Below are positions 14,022 through 26,699 of a stretch of DNA of 64,000 bases, piece by piece; the first letter of the stretch is position 1; every line of letters begins with the position of its first letter. The notes under the pieces are model-generated. The model did no database searches, was not told where the DNA came from, and saw nothing but the letters and a program-made list of their open reading frames with translations. A program made the position numbers and the translations under genes. Source of the DNA: Acanthacorydalis orientalis. Its lineage: Eukaryota > Arthropoda > Insecta > Megaloptera > Corydalidae. The DNA lies in assembly GCA_034766995.1 (NCBI GenBank), contig CM068318.1, positions 2,682,501 to 2,746,500 of the forward strand. The letters run 5' to 3'.

Positions 14022-14124
14022 GTATATATATATATATACAAATAAAAGAATAAATATATATATATATATATAAATAAAAGAATAAATATATATATATAGA
14101 GAGAGAGAGAGACAGAGAGAGAGT
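13978..14124. repeat. Compound (AT)n / AATAAAAGA / (GA)n microsatellite
   Basis: AT array with two spaced copies of AAATAAAAGAATAAATATAT, ending in GA repeats. Long IYIYIY open frames across it are microsatellite translations. Confidence 0.9.
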
Positions 14125-14460
14125 GAATGCAATTTATTGCAAATTTTATTTTTGTCCACACTAGAAAATTTTCAGATCATTTCTATCATTATGTTTCCTG
14201 ATTACAAACTTGTACTTGATTTGAAAGACAGCAGTTTAAGCTTTCAATTAGATTCATTCTTTTTTAAGTTTTAATTTTCTATTTTCTTTTACTGTATATA
14301 CACCAATTAACATTTATATAACCAATGACAGATTCATTCCGAATACAGATGATTTTATTGTTAAAAATTCACAAATAAAAGGACACTCTGTAACAATTTT
14401 AATCGAAAATTTGATAAAAGAACCGTCAGCTAACAAATCAAAGATTTCAGTAGAGTATAA

Positions 14461-14560
14461 AAGATTGATTCTGAAGATTTATCACTTGATGACGAACTAT
14501 GTGGAAGGCCTGAAGCTCGAAATGAAAACAGTATTTTGAAAACCGTATTAAAAAAATATA
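14461..14560 (+). pseudogene. Mariner transposase HTH-region fragment
   Basis: In frame from 14467 it reads DSEDLSLDDELCGRPEARNE followed by NSILKTVL. This matches the linker between the two helix-turn-helix motifs of mariner transposases (pattern GDxSLEDExRSGRP). Flanking sequence in the same frame has stops. No terminal repeats are recognised, so the size of the original insertion is unknown. Confidence 0.65.
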
Positions 14561-14724
14561 GGTGTATAATACAGTTATCATACTGACTTATCATAAATGA
14601 ATTTTTCATTCAGTCCAGGTAGTTAATTAGTTACGGTTAAACGGTGTGTCCACAACTAAGCTTATTCTGAATAGAATCATTTTGTCTAAAGAAATAATTC
14701 GTGGAAAAGTACATTTTTTTTGTG

Positions 14725-14821
14725 ACCACAAATAAATTTTTCACTCATCCAAAAAAATTTTCTAATCATGTTCAATAAATGTTTATTGAACATTTTTAAT
14801 TGTAATATAATTTAGTAGTGA

Positions 14822-14890
<69 letters not shown>

Positions 14891-14893
14891 TAT
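14725..14893 (-). repeat. F1 left-arm fragment and (AT)n array
   Basis: ATAAATTTTTCACTCATCC and TGTTCAATAAATGTTTATTG match the F1 left arm seen at 9905. The arm then gives way to an (AT)n array at about 14829-14893. Confidence 0.6.
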
Positions 14894-14899
14894 GACTGC

Positions 14900-16410
14900 T
14901 GAAATTGAAAGTATTCCCTGATTCATTTTATAATAAGAATATTCTTGACAATATGGTTAAATTCAGTTTCCGAAACGAATTTTCCTACTCAAGTGTATTT
15001 AATAATTAACTCTTGAATATTTTCTTTATCACTTGAGCGTATTTAAATGGTGATTAATCATATTCGGCGTTAAAAAACGCAGAAAATCCATTTGAAATAT
15101 TCAAAAATCGAATCAATCGAAATGAATAAACGTTGAAGAAAGAAATATTTATGTGGTGTCTGGGGTGTGATTAATTTGTGAACATGAATTTACCTTTAAC
15201 AGTTTTCATTGACTTCTTAGCGTTAAGGTCCAGAAAATCAGATTGTTAGATTGTTCTCTACCTTTTAAAGTGTAAGTGAAAAATTCATTTATGAAATTAA
15301 ATTTATCTGGAGTTCCAGAACTATATTGTGACATATTTACTAATTTCAGTTACAAATCGTTTTACATACGAACAAGTTTATGTTTTGAAGCGATTTCAAG
15401 GAACAAAAACAGAACTGTACGTCCGTATAATTAAACTAAACATCTGACAATTATGAAAACGAATTAATGAGCCTTAATAAACAAGTGTACGTTTCACACA
15501 GTCGACTGACAAATTTAATGAACTCTGAAACTACGTATGCAGTGTACGTGGAGAGGGAAAAAAATCAAATCTCGCTGTTAATTACCGACGTGGCGTGTCG
15601 TACAAGCACCGGACGAGTTGTACAAAACCTGCAGATGAAATGACAAATTTACATGAAAATGTCATTCGTTCTGCACGCAGACATATAATTTACTAGAGGA
15701 AATCACAATATGTACGTTTTGTTCTTGAATGACGGATGGCGCGCAACCTGAAAACTCTGTATCATGTCATCTTGTCTATAACGAGGGACAAAAAATAATG
15801 TTCGTTTGTTTATAAGCGACGTGAAACTTTATAAATATATGCACTGATTTCTTGTAGAAAAAAATTTTGATTTTATACACTGCGATTCCAAATATAAAAC
15901 AATTTCATTTTCTTTAAAATGAAAACAGCCTGTCTTTTCTCCAACAGAATCTTCCTTTGAATGTTTTCAATTGCATCCCTTAAAAATATCTATTTCAGAA
16001 ATGGATTTTTATTGCTTATGAGTATTTTAATGACATTTCCATCATACTCAGAGAGTTGAGATGCTTTTAAAATGGAATCTGTCTTATTTAACCTTTTTTT
16101 TATATCTTGCCTCTATGATCTTTGTAATTCAGAAGCAAAAGAGAGCCGACTATTTAATTTTAACCTGTACAGAGGGATTTAAAAAGCATATAAATCTGAA
16201 AAATACCTTATAGTAGGGATAGATGAAGAAGAAAAAAGATGTACGGGTTAAATGTTTGAGAAATACATGTGGGAAGGAAGTAATTTCTGAATATATGAAA
16301 GCGGTTTGAAGAGTAACTCGGTTCGTCATCAAAGTTGAAATTACCAAAATACAGACAGAAAAATGCACTTTAAAATGACATTAAAATGAAGTACATTAAA
16401 ATCACTCTTT
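14900..16410. other. Non-coding stretch, nothing assigned
   Basis: AT-rich with a slightly CpG-richer part at 15580-15640. No domain-bearing frame and no repeat that could be matched elsewhere in the window. Confidence 0.35.
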
Positions 16411-16415
16411 CATTT

Positions 16416-16490
16416 AAAAAATAAGGTTAGAATTCAGAAAACAAAAATCGCAATTGTTTTCCTACCAACCTAATAATTTACCAGCCCACA
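16416..16490 (-). mobile_element. Solo cecropia-mariner terminus, copy 1
   Basis: Reverse complement reads TTAGGTTGGTAGGAAAACAA then TTGCGATTTTTG, a close match to the cecropia/Hsmar1-MADE1 inverted repeat pattern TTAGGTTGGT...AATTGCGGTTTTTG. The element would extend to lower coordinates. No transposase motif is recognised there and no second terminus was found. Confidence 0.5.
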
Positions 16491-16747
16491 TCTTCTTATA
16501 ATAATGAATAAAATAATTTTGTTTCAGTTATATTTTGAAATTTCGAGAGAACTATGCATTTGAGGGTAAACAATTGTGCATAAATTTAATTTTTTTCCTA
16601 ACAGAAAAAAATGAAAGAACATGAATGCTGATAAAATGAATATGCAATTTATTATATTTTTCGAAATCAGAAAAGGGAAAAAATATATCCTAGCTCGAAC
16701 ATGTGGCGTTAACCTCCATGAATACACACTTTCTTTGAAAAAAATTA

Positions 16748-16800
16748 ATGTTAGAATTAAGAGAACGAAAACCGCAATTCTTTCCTACCAACCTAGATAA
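16748..16800 (-). mobile_element. Solo cecropia-mariner terminus, copy 2
   Basis: Reverse complement reads CTAGGTTGGTAGGAAAGAAT then TGCGGTTTTCG, a second copy of the 16416-16490 terminus in the same orientation about 325 bp away. The two form a degenerate direct repeat, so they may be two insertions or one duplicated end. Confidence 0.5.
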
Positions 16801-17247
16801 ATAGAAGAATGAGTCAATGAGTCTGAAAAGAGACTCAAACTCTTCATTTTCTCTTCATTCCATTTGTCTAGTTGAACATCATAATAGATTTTATGAAAAT
16901 TACTCGCTGATTGTAAAAGGATTTTTTCACAGAACGTTTAGAGTTAACACACACATAAATTTGCATGACAAAAGTGAAGTTAAATAATAACGAGTAGTGA
17001 AAAAAAGAAATGTTAAACGACGAGTATGAACTAGAATCCCTTGAGAGTGAGCTCGCTTATGTAGAATTATTTAACAGGGAGGGTTGTATAATCGAACATT
17101 ACTGAAAACTGATAGAAAAAGCTGATGGAATGTTTCTTTAAATGTGAAACTCGAAATTAGACTGAGTGCGTTCATAATGAACATTCAGTTTATACTACAT
17201 GCACTCTTTTTATTTATCATATCTTTTTCTATGAAAAGAGTTTATAG

Positions 17248-17251
<4 letters not shown>

Positions 17252-17306
<55 letters not shown>
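17252..17306. repeat. (AT)n microsatellite
   Basis: Uninterrupted AT array. The 131-codon open frame that crosses it (17144-17539) has no domain and owes part of its length to the repeat. Confidence 0.95.
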
Positions 17307-17311
<5 letters not shown>

Positions 17312-17749
17312 GTTATCGAATCACGATATTCCACAACACGCATCATTTCAGTTTTCTCGAATCACGAAACCCCGAGAATAATTTATATGGAACAAGAGAT
17401 ACGATTCTCGAAGTATCACAATTTCGAACACAATACGTTTTCTTTAAACCGGTCTCATTTTTTCCATATAATAAATGTGTCATCCTTTACAGGCATCGTT
17501 ACGACGAACGGAAAAAAATCGTTCGAATCATCGAGATAAATTCATTTTTGTGATTTAAGAAATCGACCGCGGTTTGTTTTGATGGAAATATTATTACCTT
17601 ATAAATATTTACTCGTGTTTCGAAAACTGATACGGCTCAAAGGGACTGAGGAACGGACCGAAAATCTTACTCATTTCGGAGAGTGATCGTCTTACTATGT
17701 CATGTCATCAATAAGTGATTTCGTTTAATTTATGTCCATGTTATAAAAC

Positions 17750-17818
<69 letters not shown>

Positions 17819-17848
17819 TATATATTTATACATATATATATATATATT
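17750..17848. repeat. Compound (AT)n-(AC)n microsatellite
   Basis: AT array with an ACACACACACA interruption and further AT blocks. Confidence 0.9.
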
Positions 17849-18119
17849 GTTGAGAGGAGAATAATCGTTTTTCATCGAAATTATTCCCTTCGTTCTGCTA
17901 GTCTACTGGATAACTGGATTTCTCATTCGTTGTCTACAGATTATATTTGTTAGAATAAGATTATACACATACATACGAGTTCGTAGAAAAACCTTAATAT
18001 CCATAATTGGAAAAACATGAGATAAATGGAAGAGCCAAGCAGACTTGTTAAGACGATACTAAATTTCAACTCATTTCTAAAAGCTGTAGATTTATGAGAA
18101 AAATATTTCAGGTTTCGAT

Positions 18120-18325
18120 TTTCACAAATTATTTTTTTTTCACCGCACTTCGATCCACAAGCATGTCTGATCGAAAATGTTCAATAATTGATTATTCCTT
18201 ATTATCATTTCGATTTAAATACCCTTCTATTTCTATTCTATTGTTCTAAGATCATTAAGGTACGGAAAATCTAATTTTCTGTATCTCAACTCTCTTAGAA
18301 TAATGACATCACCATTGAAATTCAA

Positions 18326-18370
<45 letters not shown>

Positions 18371-18505
18371 TGCTCGAATATTCACTTTCCACAAAGCACA
18401 CAAATCAAAAGTGAGAATGATCTCTAATCAAGAACTGAATATTTTGATCTGAGAAATATTTGTGTGGTTTGTGGAAAGTGAACATTTATTTGTAAATGAA
18501 AAACG
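18120..18505. repeat. F1 palindromic element split by a microsatellite
   Basis: The left arm has CTGATCGAAAATGTTCAATA and ATTGATTATT. The centre is TACGGAAAATCTAATTTTCT followed by GTATCTCAACTCTCTTAGAA and ATGACATCACCATTGAAATT. An (AT)n(GA)n tract at 18326-18370 then interrupts, and the right arm resumes with GAATATTTTGATCTGAGAAA and TTTGTGTGGTTTGTGGAAAG. The microsatellite therefore lies inside the element. Confidence 0.65.
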
Positions 18506-18653
18506 ATTGTGTTTTTCTTGTTTAAAGTTGAATTTTAACCTTCTGTATCTGAAGATAATTGAAAAATAGAAGAGATAATAAGAGAATCAAAAGGGAGGAA
18601 TGTATAACAGTACGAAGAAAATTTAAAATAAATTGTAAGCAAACAAAATATTA

Positions 18654-19010
18654 TGTGTAAGAATTAATTCTGAGCCTTTAAATTGAATCAATCATAGCTC
18701 TGTTTCACATTGAAATATTTTCTCGTCGTTCTAGAATTTTCAAGTGCCAACATTAATATTTAAAAAAACACTATATATCATGACACACCAGTTGGCATAA
18801 CCTCACAAAACAGTAGTGAATACTGGTGTCCGAAAAACAGCATATTAAGTATTGGACAATTTTCGCATTCTAATTGAAAAAAAAATACTGCCGAAACAAC
18901 AAGAATGATTTGTTTAGACTTTGATGAAGGTATCGCGGTTTATAAAACATGCAAAAATACTTAAACAGTGGAGGAGGTCAGAAAATCCGTTCGTACTTCG
19001 TCGACTGAGT
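18654..19010 (+). repeat. F2 element, long copy
   Basis: Starts GTGTAAGAATTAATTCTGAG, continues with TTTAAATTGAATCAATCATA, and reaches AACACTATATATCATGACAC and GGCATAACCTCACAAAACAG. It is collinear with 57982-58400 and with the reverse complement of 59303-59672. Here the central AT seed is only four units long, while the 57982 copy has an array of about 42 bp. Downstream (18895-18990) one frame reads TRMICLDFDEGIAVYKTCKN, stop, TVEEVRKS, which lines up with the other long copies. Confidence 0.75.
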
Positions 19011-19383
19011 GCCGCCATCTCATTTGATTTCTTTATGCGAGAACAAAACGTCTGACCGTAAAAAAATCGTTTTTAAACAACTTTATTAATTTCTGGGACC
19101 GTTCTCATAGATCTACGTTTCGATGAAATGTTCTAATAACTCCATGTCAGTTATATATATAAAAAAATTCAAAGCATTTATGAATACATCAGATTGAAAA
19201 GAAGTACCAAAATCAAATACGTCTGCTGTTCATGCAACCCTTTAGTAAATACCAAACGGGGGAGGGGGTCTGTATATCTGGCTATACGAATCGAATGTGG
19301 TATTTTGGGGTAAAAGAGGATCGAAAAAAGGTATTCAACGACTGATAGGTACGTTTACATTCAATGCAGTTTTGTACACATTC

Positions 19384-19482
19384 AAATATGCATATATATA
19401 TATATATAAATATATTCACACATAAAAAATATATTCAAAAATTCTCTCTCTCTCTTGCTATGTGTGTATATTTGTATGTATT

Positions 19483-19550
<68 letters not shown>

Positions 19551-19603
19551 CACATAGAAATATATTCAGAAATTCTCCCACTTTCTTGCTTTGTGTGTAT
19601 ACT

Positions 19604-19691
<88 letters not shown>

Positions 19692-19810
19692 AACTAATTA
19701 TAAAACAAGACTATTAAAAAATCTACTGAAAATATTTGGTAAAAGAACAAAATTGTTTGATTTGAATTTGAAAAAAAATCTTCATTCATTAATATGTTGT
19801 CAAAAATTGA

Positions 19811-19845
<35 letters not shown>

Positions 19846-20044
19846 TACATAGAAATATATTCAGAAATTATCTCTCTTTCTTGCTATGTGTATATATTTC
19901 TCTCTCTCTCTATATATATATATATATACATATATAAACCAATAATAACATAAGGATAAAAAAAATCTACTGAAAATATTTGGAAAAAGAACTAAACTGT
20001 TCAAATTGAAATTGAAAAAAAATTCATTCATTAATATATTGTCA

Positions 20045-20091
<47 letters not shown>

Positions 20092-20095
20092 CAAA
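19384..20095 (+). repeat. Composite higher-order tandem block with (AT)n spacers
   Basis: Two short unique units alternate with AT arrays. Unit X has ACACATAGAAATATATTCAG, then a CT-rich run and TTGCTATGTGTGTATA. It occurs near 19409, 19546 and 19842. Unit Y has AATCTACTGAAAATATTTGG and ATTCATTAATAT(G/A)TTGTC, at 19711 and 19966. AT arrays lie at about 19486-19546, 19630-19688, 19814-19841, 19910-19926 and 20050-20087. The block looks like a roughly 300-bp X-AT-Y-AT unit duplicated head to tail. Confidence 0.8.
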
Positions 20096-20539
20096 TCGTT
20101 TACAGATTTTATTTTGTAATAAAACAGTCCTCATTAATGTAATCTAAAATTTTGCACGCCTAAATATTTGCACGCATTAAATGATTTCGAATGCTTAACA
20201 TTAACAGCATAATCCTACTTTAAAAGTAACCATACAGAATTTAATTATAAACTTTCTGATAATCACTAATTTTACTGCATTAGTTGCTGCTAAACGACGA
20301 TCCAAACTGGAATCGTTTTTAATTTCTAACTTAAATAACTGCGATAATACTCGAACTGTTTTAGTTCAAACCGTTATTATTTAAAAAAAATCGTCCATTT
20401 TGTAGACATATTCATATCTGTTTAAAAATAATTTGTTTCGATCTTTTAAATAAATTCAATAATAGAGGTATCAGAAAGAAAATCAGTGTGGCTGAATACA
20501 CTTTCATAAATTCATTGTTTGTAACCCTATAACCGCAAA

Positions 20540-20870
20540 TAATTTTTCAGGTCGAAATTGTTCAATAAATCAATCCGAAGAGGGTTAAAAGAGAAATCTC
20601 TGTATTTTAAGAGACCGGGGATCAATTTTTCTGTGATATGTGAAAAATTCATTTGTGAAAATATGAAAAAATGTGTTTAATAAAGATTGTGAAAGTCTAA
20701 TAGTGTGTGAGTATTTATGTGTACGTGTTCTGAAAAGAATGGCGTCGACATCGAAGTTCGCATAAAAATTAAATCAATGAGTTTGATTATTTGATCGATC
20801 AAAATTAAGTCTCGAGGGACGGAGAGTGTAGTTAATTTGTGAAAACGAGTCAGGTAGTTTGTGATAGCAT
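20540..20870 (+). repeat. F1 family, two degenerate fragments
   Basis: Fragments near 20545-20665 (GTTCAATAAATCAATC, a centre GAAATCTCTGTATTTTAAGA, AATTCATTTGTGAAAATATG) and 20730-20860 (GAATGGCGTCGACATCGAAG, TTGATCGATCAAAATT, TTAATTTGTGAAAACGAGTC) follow the F1 order but are heavily diverged. Confidence 0.4.
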
Positions 20871-21209
20871 CATCTTGTTTATTGAATTGATATTTAATAC
20901 AATTCTGTTATTGAATTCGCTTTCACAAATGCTTTTTCATTCCACAAGACATATAATGATTTTTTTATTTTGTGAGAAATGCTCAATATATTTTTATTTA
21001 ACATCATAACATATTAACATATTTTTAATATATATAATATTATAATATATTTTTAATATATTATAATTAACATATTTTTATTTAACACCATTGTGCATCC
21101 TGTAATCACCTTCAATAATTCACTGAACAATTTCGATCTGAATGTATTTGTGTGGTTTTCAAATGAAAATAGAATCGATTTATAAAAATATTAGCTGTTC
21201 GACTGAAAA

Positions 21210-21730
21210 ATATTCAAACGAACGACCGTGTACCGCGCGTTGTTCATTTCCATTCATATTTTTTCGCTCGTTCACTGCACGTCCACTCGTGTACATTCTA
21301 CTTGACTAACAGCCCCGAAAGCTCTCTATTTATTTTCGATAACGGGTTCGCCGTTTAGCGATTTCGATAAACACTCACACACACATCTGCATCGCCGTTC
21401 AAAGTTCGTTCGCACGTGCGTATTGTTTCGAAAATTACGTTCTCGTCATTGTTACACGCACGAGGAGCTAATAACGGCGTCGAGGGGCGAGAAAAAAAAG
21501 TGACGACGACGACGAGAGTGGATGTTGTGTTTTTCAGTCGAATGGTACATGCTAGTCGAACGCTTTCAGAAACGTGCCTTTATTGGGCACTCTGTTGTGG
21601 TTATTTGTACAGTTTCCAATACCCTTGTACATTTGTTTGTGTGGAACGATCCGGTCTGTGTAATTCGAACCGCACTTACACGGAATTTCATATGCCACAA
21701 TTCATTGTTGTGGCGGGATACAAGACACAG
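21210..21730 (+). other. CpG-rich island, possible promoter or 5' exon
   Basis: The most CG-rich block of the window after 13 kb (CGTGTACCGCGCGTTG, GACGACGACGACGAG). It contains a TTTTTCAGTCG initiator-like site near 21531. Two overlapping open frames (21416-21751 and 21522-21806) show no domain. A promoter or untranslated exon is possible, but nothing proves transcription. Confidence 0.25.
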
Positions 21731-22084
21731 AACGAAGATATTACATTATAGACATCGATTATGTTCACGATATTATTTTCGGAGTAACTGTTCTGCTCTA
21801 GTTTGATTAGATTGTTGTGTTATCTCTAGATGGATCCGTGTTTTTTTTTTACTAGCTCAACACTGCAGTATCTGCATTGTATACAACACTAAAATGAATA
21901 TAAGAAAATTTAAACACGTCTAAATTTCCATATTTTCTTGTTTTATCTGACATTTTCGATGCATGGTCTTGACACACACAAAAACTATTTAAATACAAGA
22001 ATATACAGAAAAACACTAGTTAATAACAAGGCCAGAAACCGTAAATAAATCTACAAAACGAATGATCAATATCCTATAATCACC

Positions 22085-22300
22085 TTCAATCATTTAAAAG
22101 ATGATTACAGGATGTAACAATCAAAAATAATCAATAATTATTTATTGAGCATTTTTCACCAAAAACAGTCTCTGTCTTGTGGAATGAAAAACCATTTGTC
22201 AAAGTGAATTTAGTCAGTTCCATCCCTCAGCATGTAATTTTCTGATCAAAACGTTCAATGAGTGCTCATTGTTCCAATTTCGGTGCCGATGCCATTCTTT
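22085..22300. repeat. F1 palindromic family, adjoining arms
   Basis: A small palindrome at about 22075-22120 (ATCCTATAATCACCTTCAAT against ATGATTACAGGAT) leads into a right arm with CAATCAAAAATAATCAATAA and TTATTTATTGAGCATTTTTC, ending CAAAGTGAATTTAGTCAG at about 22215. A left-arm piece follows (TTTTCTGATCAAAACGTTCA ... TTTCGGTGCCGATGCCATTC). Confidence 0.55.
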
Positions 22301-22531
22301 TCAGAACGCAGGCACATAAACAACATCAACCGATCAATAGTTGTCTTAACTGTTCTGAAAAATCCGGAAATGAATTAAAAGGGTAATCATGTTTAAAGTG
22401 AATTGCGTTTTGTTTAACGAGTATAAAATGTATCCCTGTTTCAATTGAAAAATAGAGATATTCCTCTGAATGACAGCAGAGAAATGGAGCGAAACGTATA
22501 TGAAACACAGCGATGATTGTGGAAGTCTTTC

Positions 22532-22600
22532 TTTTACACGGGAGTTATTGTCCGGGGGGTTATTGACAGGAGGTTAATGTCCAGGAATGAATTGTTAACT
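22532..22600 (+). repeat. Inverted end A, built of 14-bp G-rich units
   Basis: TTTTACACGGGAGTTATTG leads into three 14-bp units of the type GGTTATTGTCCGGG / GGTTATTGACAGGA / GGTTAATGTCCAGG, then AATGAATT. The reverse complement of 23910-23978 repeats this order with roughly 85% identity by eye, so the two may be the terminal inverted repeats of a 1.45-kb element. Confidence 0.6.
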
Positions 22601-22681
22601 CCGATAGTTTTTACATGTATTGAAAGATTTTAAATCAAATATTTTTCTTCATCATATAATTATGACTTTTGTAAAGTCTCT

Positions 22682-22793
<112 letters not shown>

Positions 22794-23645
22794 ACATATG
22801 TAATTGGCCACAGAAGCCGTAGAATCTAATAATCCGTTCGTCGTGCTTCATTTTCTTGGTATTTATGTGTAGATTAATAAAAGCATCTTCGCTCTATGTA
22901 GTACGACCACAACTTATTTTATTATCCTCTACAGTTTTTATTAAATATGATTTTTATCTGCCGTATTCTTATATCCGACTTTTTTATTACATTCTAAATA
23001 CAATCATTAAGTGCAATTTATTGTTCATATAAAACATACTCTCATAAACGGGTTATTACGATCGTCATTTTTAAATATGTTGAAGATCAAGTGAAACACT
23101 GGGTTGAGTGTTATTAAATTTTCATACGACCTCGATCATTGATTATTTTTATTATACTATCAGCGTAGATTTAATACGTCATCTCATTTTGATACAGACG
23201 GGACTGTCGTTTGATAACATGTTTTACATGAACGGTATTACAACTCGACACACTGACAATATAAAAAGTGTTAGTTCGCGGGCAGATCTCCCCTTTTTAT
23301 GTGAATCGGCGGTGCTCTCTGTTATAAATCAAGCTTAAAAGATGGACGGCTGTAACGAACGGAAACTTGTCCACGGAGAATGTAAGATTGTATCTAACTG
23401 TTGAACTGACAAATTTCTACAAAATCGAGTACATTCAATTAATATCGGAATTGGAAGCGCACCGTTGAAAATTTCTGATTAGATAATTGAATAATAAGGG
23501 TGCAGATTAGTTTTTTTTTATGTCACAGACTGTTTATGAACTTCTAAACTTTATGAAAATATCATACGTTAAACAATTTATGGTTAAATAAACATGTCTG
23601 CATGATAAGATTTCTTGATAACATTTTAATATACCTATTAGTAAT

Positions 23646-23649
<4 letters not shown>

Positions 23650-23705
<56 letters not shown>
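23650..23705. repeat. (AT)n microsatellite
   Basis: Uninterrupted AT array next to the 14-bp-unit copy at 23711. Confidence 0.95.
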
Positions 23706-23707
<2 letters not shown>

Positions 23708-23710
23708 TAA

Positions 23711-23764
23711 CCGGACAATTACTCCCTCAGACATTAACCTCCATCAATAACCCTCGTGTAAAAT
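23711..23764 (-). repeat. 14-bp-unit block, permuted middle copy
   Basis: Reverse complement contains TTTTACACGAGGGTTATTGA, GGAGGTTAATGTC and GGGAGTAATTGTCCGG. These are the units of ends A and B in a different order, so the module is itself a short tandem repeat. Confidence 0.55.
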
Positions 23765-23909
23765 AGAGATAGTGAAAAAAATTAATTACTTTTAAAATAT
23801 TGAAATCTCTAACAGAAAATGTAGTTTTATATTATTATTTAAAATTATACTACAACCTAACATACACATTTTAGGATAGGCAGAGAGAAAATTATTTCAT
23901 TAACCCCCG

Positions 23910-23978
23910 GATATATAATTCATTCTAGGACATTACTCTCCCGTCAATAACTCCCCGGACAAAGACCTCCGTGTAAAA
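23910..23978 (-). repeat. Inverted end B, built of 14-bp G-rich units
   Basis: Reverse complement reads TTTTACACGGAGGTCTTTGT, then CCGGGGAGTTATTGACGGGA, then GAGTAATGTCCTAGAATGAA. It is the inverted partner of 22532-22600. No transposase frame was recognised between them. Confidence 0.6.
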
Positions 23979-25205
23979 ACCTCGCTCTAGAAATTTCACT
24001 TCGAATAACAAACGTTTCCATGTTAGAATTATAATTCCTTACACTCTCCATTCTGTATAAGAAAACACACCTCGAGAAAATATTTATTCTTTCTGACCTG
24101 CTCGATTTATTTCATACACATCCACGCGCACTCACGCATCGCACGCCATCTTGAATGTTTAAAAAAATTAACATCGAGCACTTATCCGTCGTGAGCGGTT
24201 CACGTATGTCGCCGACATCTAAATGATTAATTTTTATGTTAATTTTTATACGTTTGCGAACACATTCCATCCATTTAAGTAAAACGTTCAGAAAATTGGA
24301 TTAAAAAAGATTGCCGTAGTGAAAAGTTTCTGAAAGCAGTGAAAAGCTGTTATAAATAACAGTGTCTAGCTCGAAATATACAGTGTGTGAAAATGCACTC
24401 GTACCAGAGAGGGACAGCGGATCGGATTCGTTTATCTTGTGCGTGGGGGTGTCTGCCGAAAAATGTAATCAACGTAACATGTTTATCTTATTTCCATTGC
24501 TGGTACTGAGTGTAATAGTAGACGGATTTGTTAGTAATATTTTCATGTAAAGAATTAGAGCCGATGTAAATAAACCGGTCGGTTTTTTCCTCCCTAAATG
24601 TTAGAAAGAAGTTGTTTTATTCGCAGCGCTCCTTTTCATATCAAGAGTGATTGATTTATTTTTAGTTGAACATTAATTACTCTAAATAATCAATATGTAG
24701 GCAAGAAGTTAAAGTATTGAAATACTTTATAGCTTGTCAAAAGTAAATTCAGAAGCATATTTATGGTTTTATAATAAACAACGTGGAATCAGAAAGTAGA
24801 AATACAAGATTGTGTTTGAATGAAAATAAATTTAAGACACTGTTTCCTCGTATATATATATATATATAAATATATATATTAAAAAAAAAAAAAAAAACAA
24901 AAAACAAAAAATGAGAAAATTGAACTGTCTGAGTTATACTGAAAAAAAGATAGAGACAAGAAAACATTATATAAATAGTGATTCAATTCTGATTCCAGAT
25001 GCATATTTTCCAATTTGTGTCTGGCTAGAAATGTTCATCGTTGTGAGCTATTTTAAGTATACGTTCATCGACTTCAAGAAATCATATCTATTGTGGTTCA
25101 ATGCTTGTAAGGTAGAACCGCAAATTGATATTTTCTTTGTACGGCTTTATCATGGGACCATATTGATTTTTATATTACTACAGACATTCATATTTTAATT
25201 TTTAA

Positions 25206-26225
25206 CCCTTTGAGTCCGGACGTGGATCTAGGAATCCGTCGGTGTTTTCCAAAGAAATTGCGGTCTCAGAACGCTATCTTTTGGATGATATACTTATCAC
25301 TAATCTCTTTCTAACGAGACTAAATTTAAAACTGTTTTCTTTCATTAGAAAAAAAAATCACGGTCGAACATCAGAGAAATCTCGATTCTTTCATTTGAGA
25401 ACCTATAAAAATTGTGAACTTGAGAATTGGGTCGAGTAATATTTTTTTCCGAAAGTTCATCGTCGGAAGGAAGCATAAAAAAAATTTCGAGGCTCTACGT
25501 TTTTCACATGCATAAAAAAATAAAATCCTGTGCGCAGTGATATTTTTTCGATTCACTGTTGTCAGTGTTTCCTGTCGAAAAATCACAAGAAAAACAGTGA
25601 AATTGTACAAAAAAACTTTTCTTCCATATTTTCAATCTTACAATCTACAACGTGTACGGTATGTTCTGTAGTGTGAATCGTAAAAGAAAGAGTCTTGCTG
25701 ATTACAAACTCATATTGGGTTCATATATTGTTCGAAAAATTGCTTCAAATGCATCTCCTACGAGAAGTCCAAATCCAGACCGATCGACGACTCGTTTTCC
25801 GGAGAGAATACCGCCAGATCATGGTCGACGAACACAGAGTGTAGTTAGTAAATCGAATGGAAGTTACCGACGTCCAGGTACAAGATGTGACTGGTGTGAA
25901 CCCCGTTTTGTGTACACTTGATTGTTTTGAAATTTTTCACACTCAACAGTAAAGTGATTTCTGCAAATTTTCAATTCTAATCAATTTTTTCACTTCCAAT
26001 CATGTGTTTCCAATCAGGAGATTTATGTTTCCCGGAATATCAACAACGATTTTCCACAATATATCAGTTAGATGTGAAAATTTCTAATGGTTAATCGGAA
26101 TTAACATATTTTCTCTTGTAACAGACACATTTGCAATTCCGTTTACAATAAAATAATGTCCTGTTAATCGAAAAATATTTGTTAAGAAATTTTAGTACCC
26201 TTTCCCTCTCGCCGGCTCCAAACGG
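25206..26225 (+). mobile_element. piggyBac-like element remnant (1,020 bp)
   Basis: Bounded by TTAA at 25202-25205 and 26226-26229, the target site of piggyBac elements. The ends CCCTTTGAGTCCGG and (reverse complement) CCGTTTGGAGCCGG match at 10 of 14 positions, so the inverted repeats are eroded but recognisable. The interior codes for the transposase C-terminus only. Full-length relatives are typically about 2.4 kb, so most of the element, including the catalytic core, is deleted. Confidence 0.55.
25652..25921 (+). pseudogene. piggyBac-like transposase C-terminal fragment
   Basis: The frame reads NRKRKSLADYKLILGSYIVR, which resembles the piggyBac segment in which a conserved Leu-Xaa-Asp-(Phe/Tyr) precedes a helical stretch. 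It is followed by DRSTTRFPERIPPDHGRR, like the RLTGRHFP-x-IPP motif near the piggyBac C-terminus, and RRPGTRCDWC, a start of the Cys-rich C-terminal domain. The remaining cysteines are absent. The frame begins without an ATG, so it is a broken internal piece. The catalytic Asp residues are not present. Confidence 0.55.
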
Positions 26226-26699
26226 TTAAACACAAACGATTGCAGAACTGTAACATATTTATTTTTCGTTTATATAGCTGATATGAAGCACTAGAGATGT
26301 GTTTACCACCCACTGTTGCATTTATATAAAATAATCACATCGATTATTGAAAAATCATATAAAAAAATATCATGTAATGTAAATACATCATATATCAATA
26401 AATCATGTAAAAAAATCAACTTTCAATCAATTTCTCATCAAATATCTACTCATAATAATAATGAGTGCAAGATTTTTCTTTCAATTAGATTTTAAGCTTT
26501 CGAAATGAGCTTGACTCCCTCTTTAACGCAAAGCTCAAAAAGTTCTATCGGCAGGGTGTTTAAAATTTAAGATTAAGGTGGGAAGAGGTTATAGATAATA
26601 ACGGAAAATATTGTTTGGATCACAATTAAAATGTTAATTTTTCTCCGTTGTTTCAAGTCTTAGCTTTAAAAACCGCATTACTTATAGGTTGACCAATAA

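Noticed and set aside
21416..21806. Two overlapping plus-strand frames of 111 and 94 codons
   Set aside because: They lie in a CpG-rich block that lengthens chance frames; they disagree in frame and show no motif.
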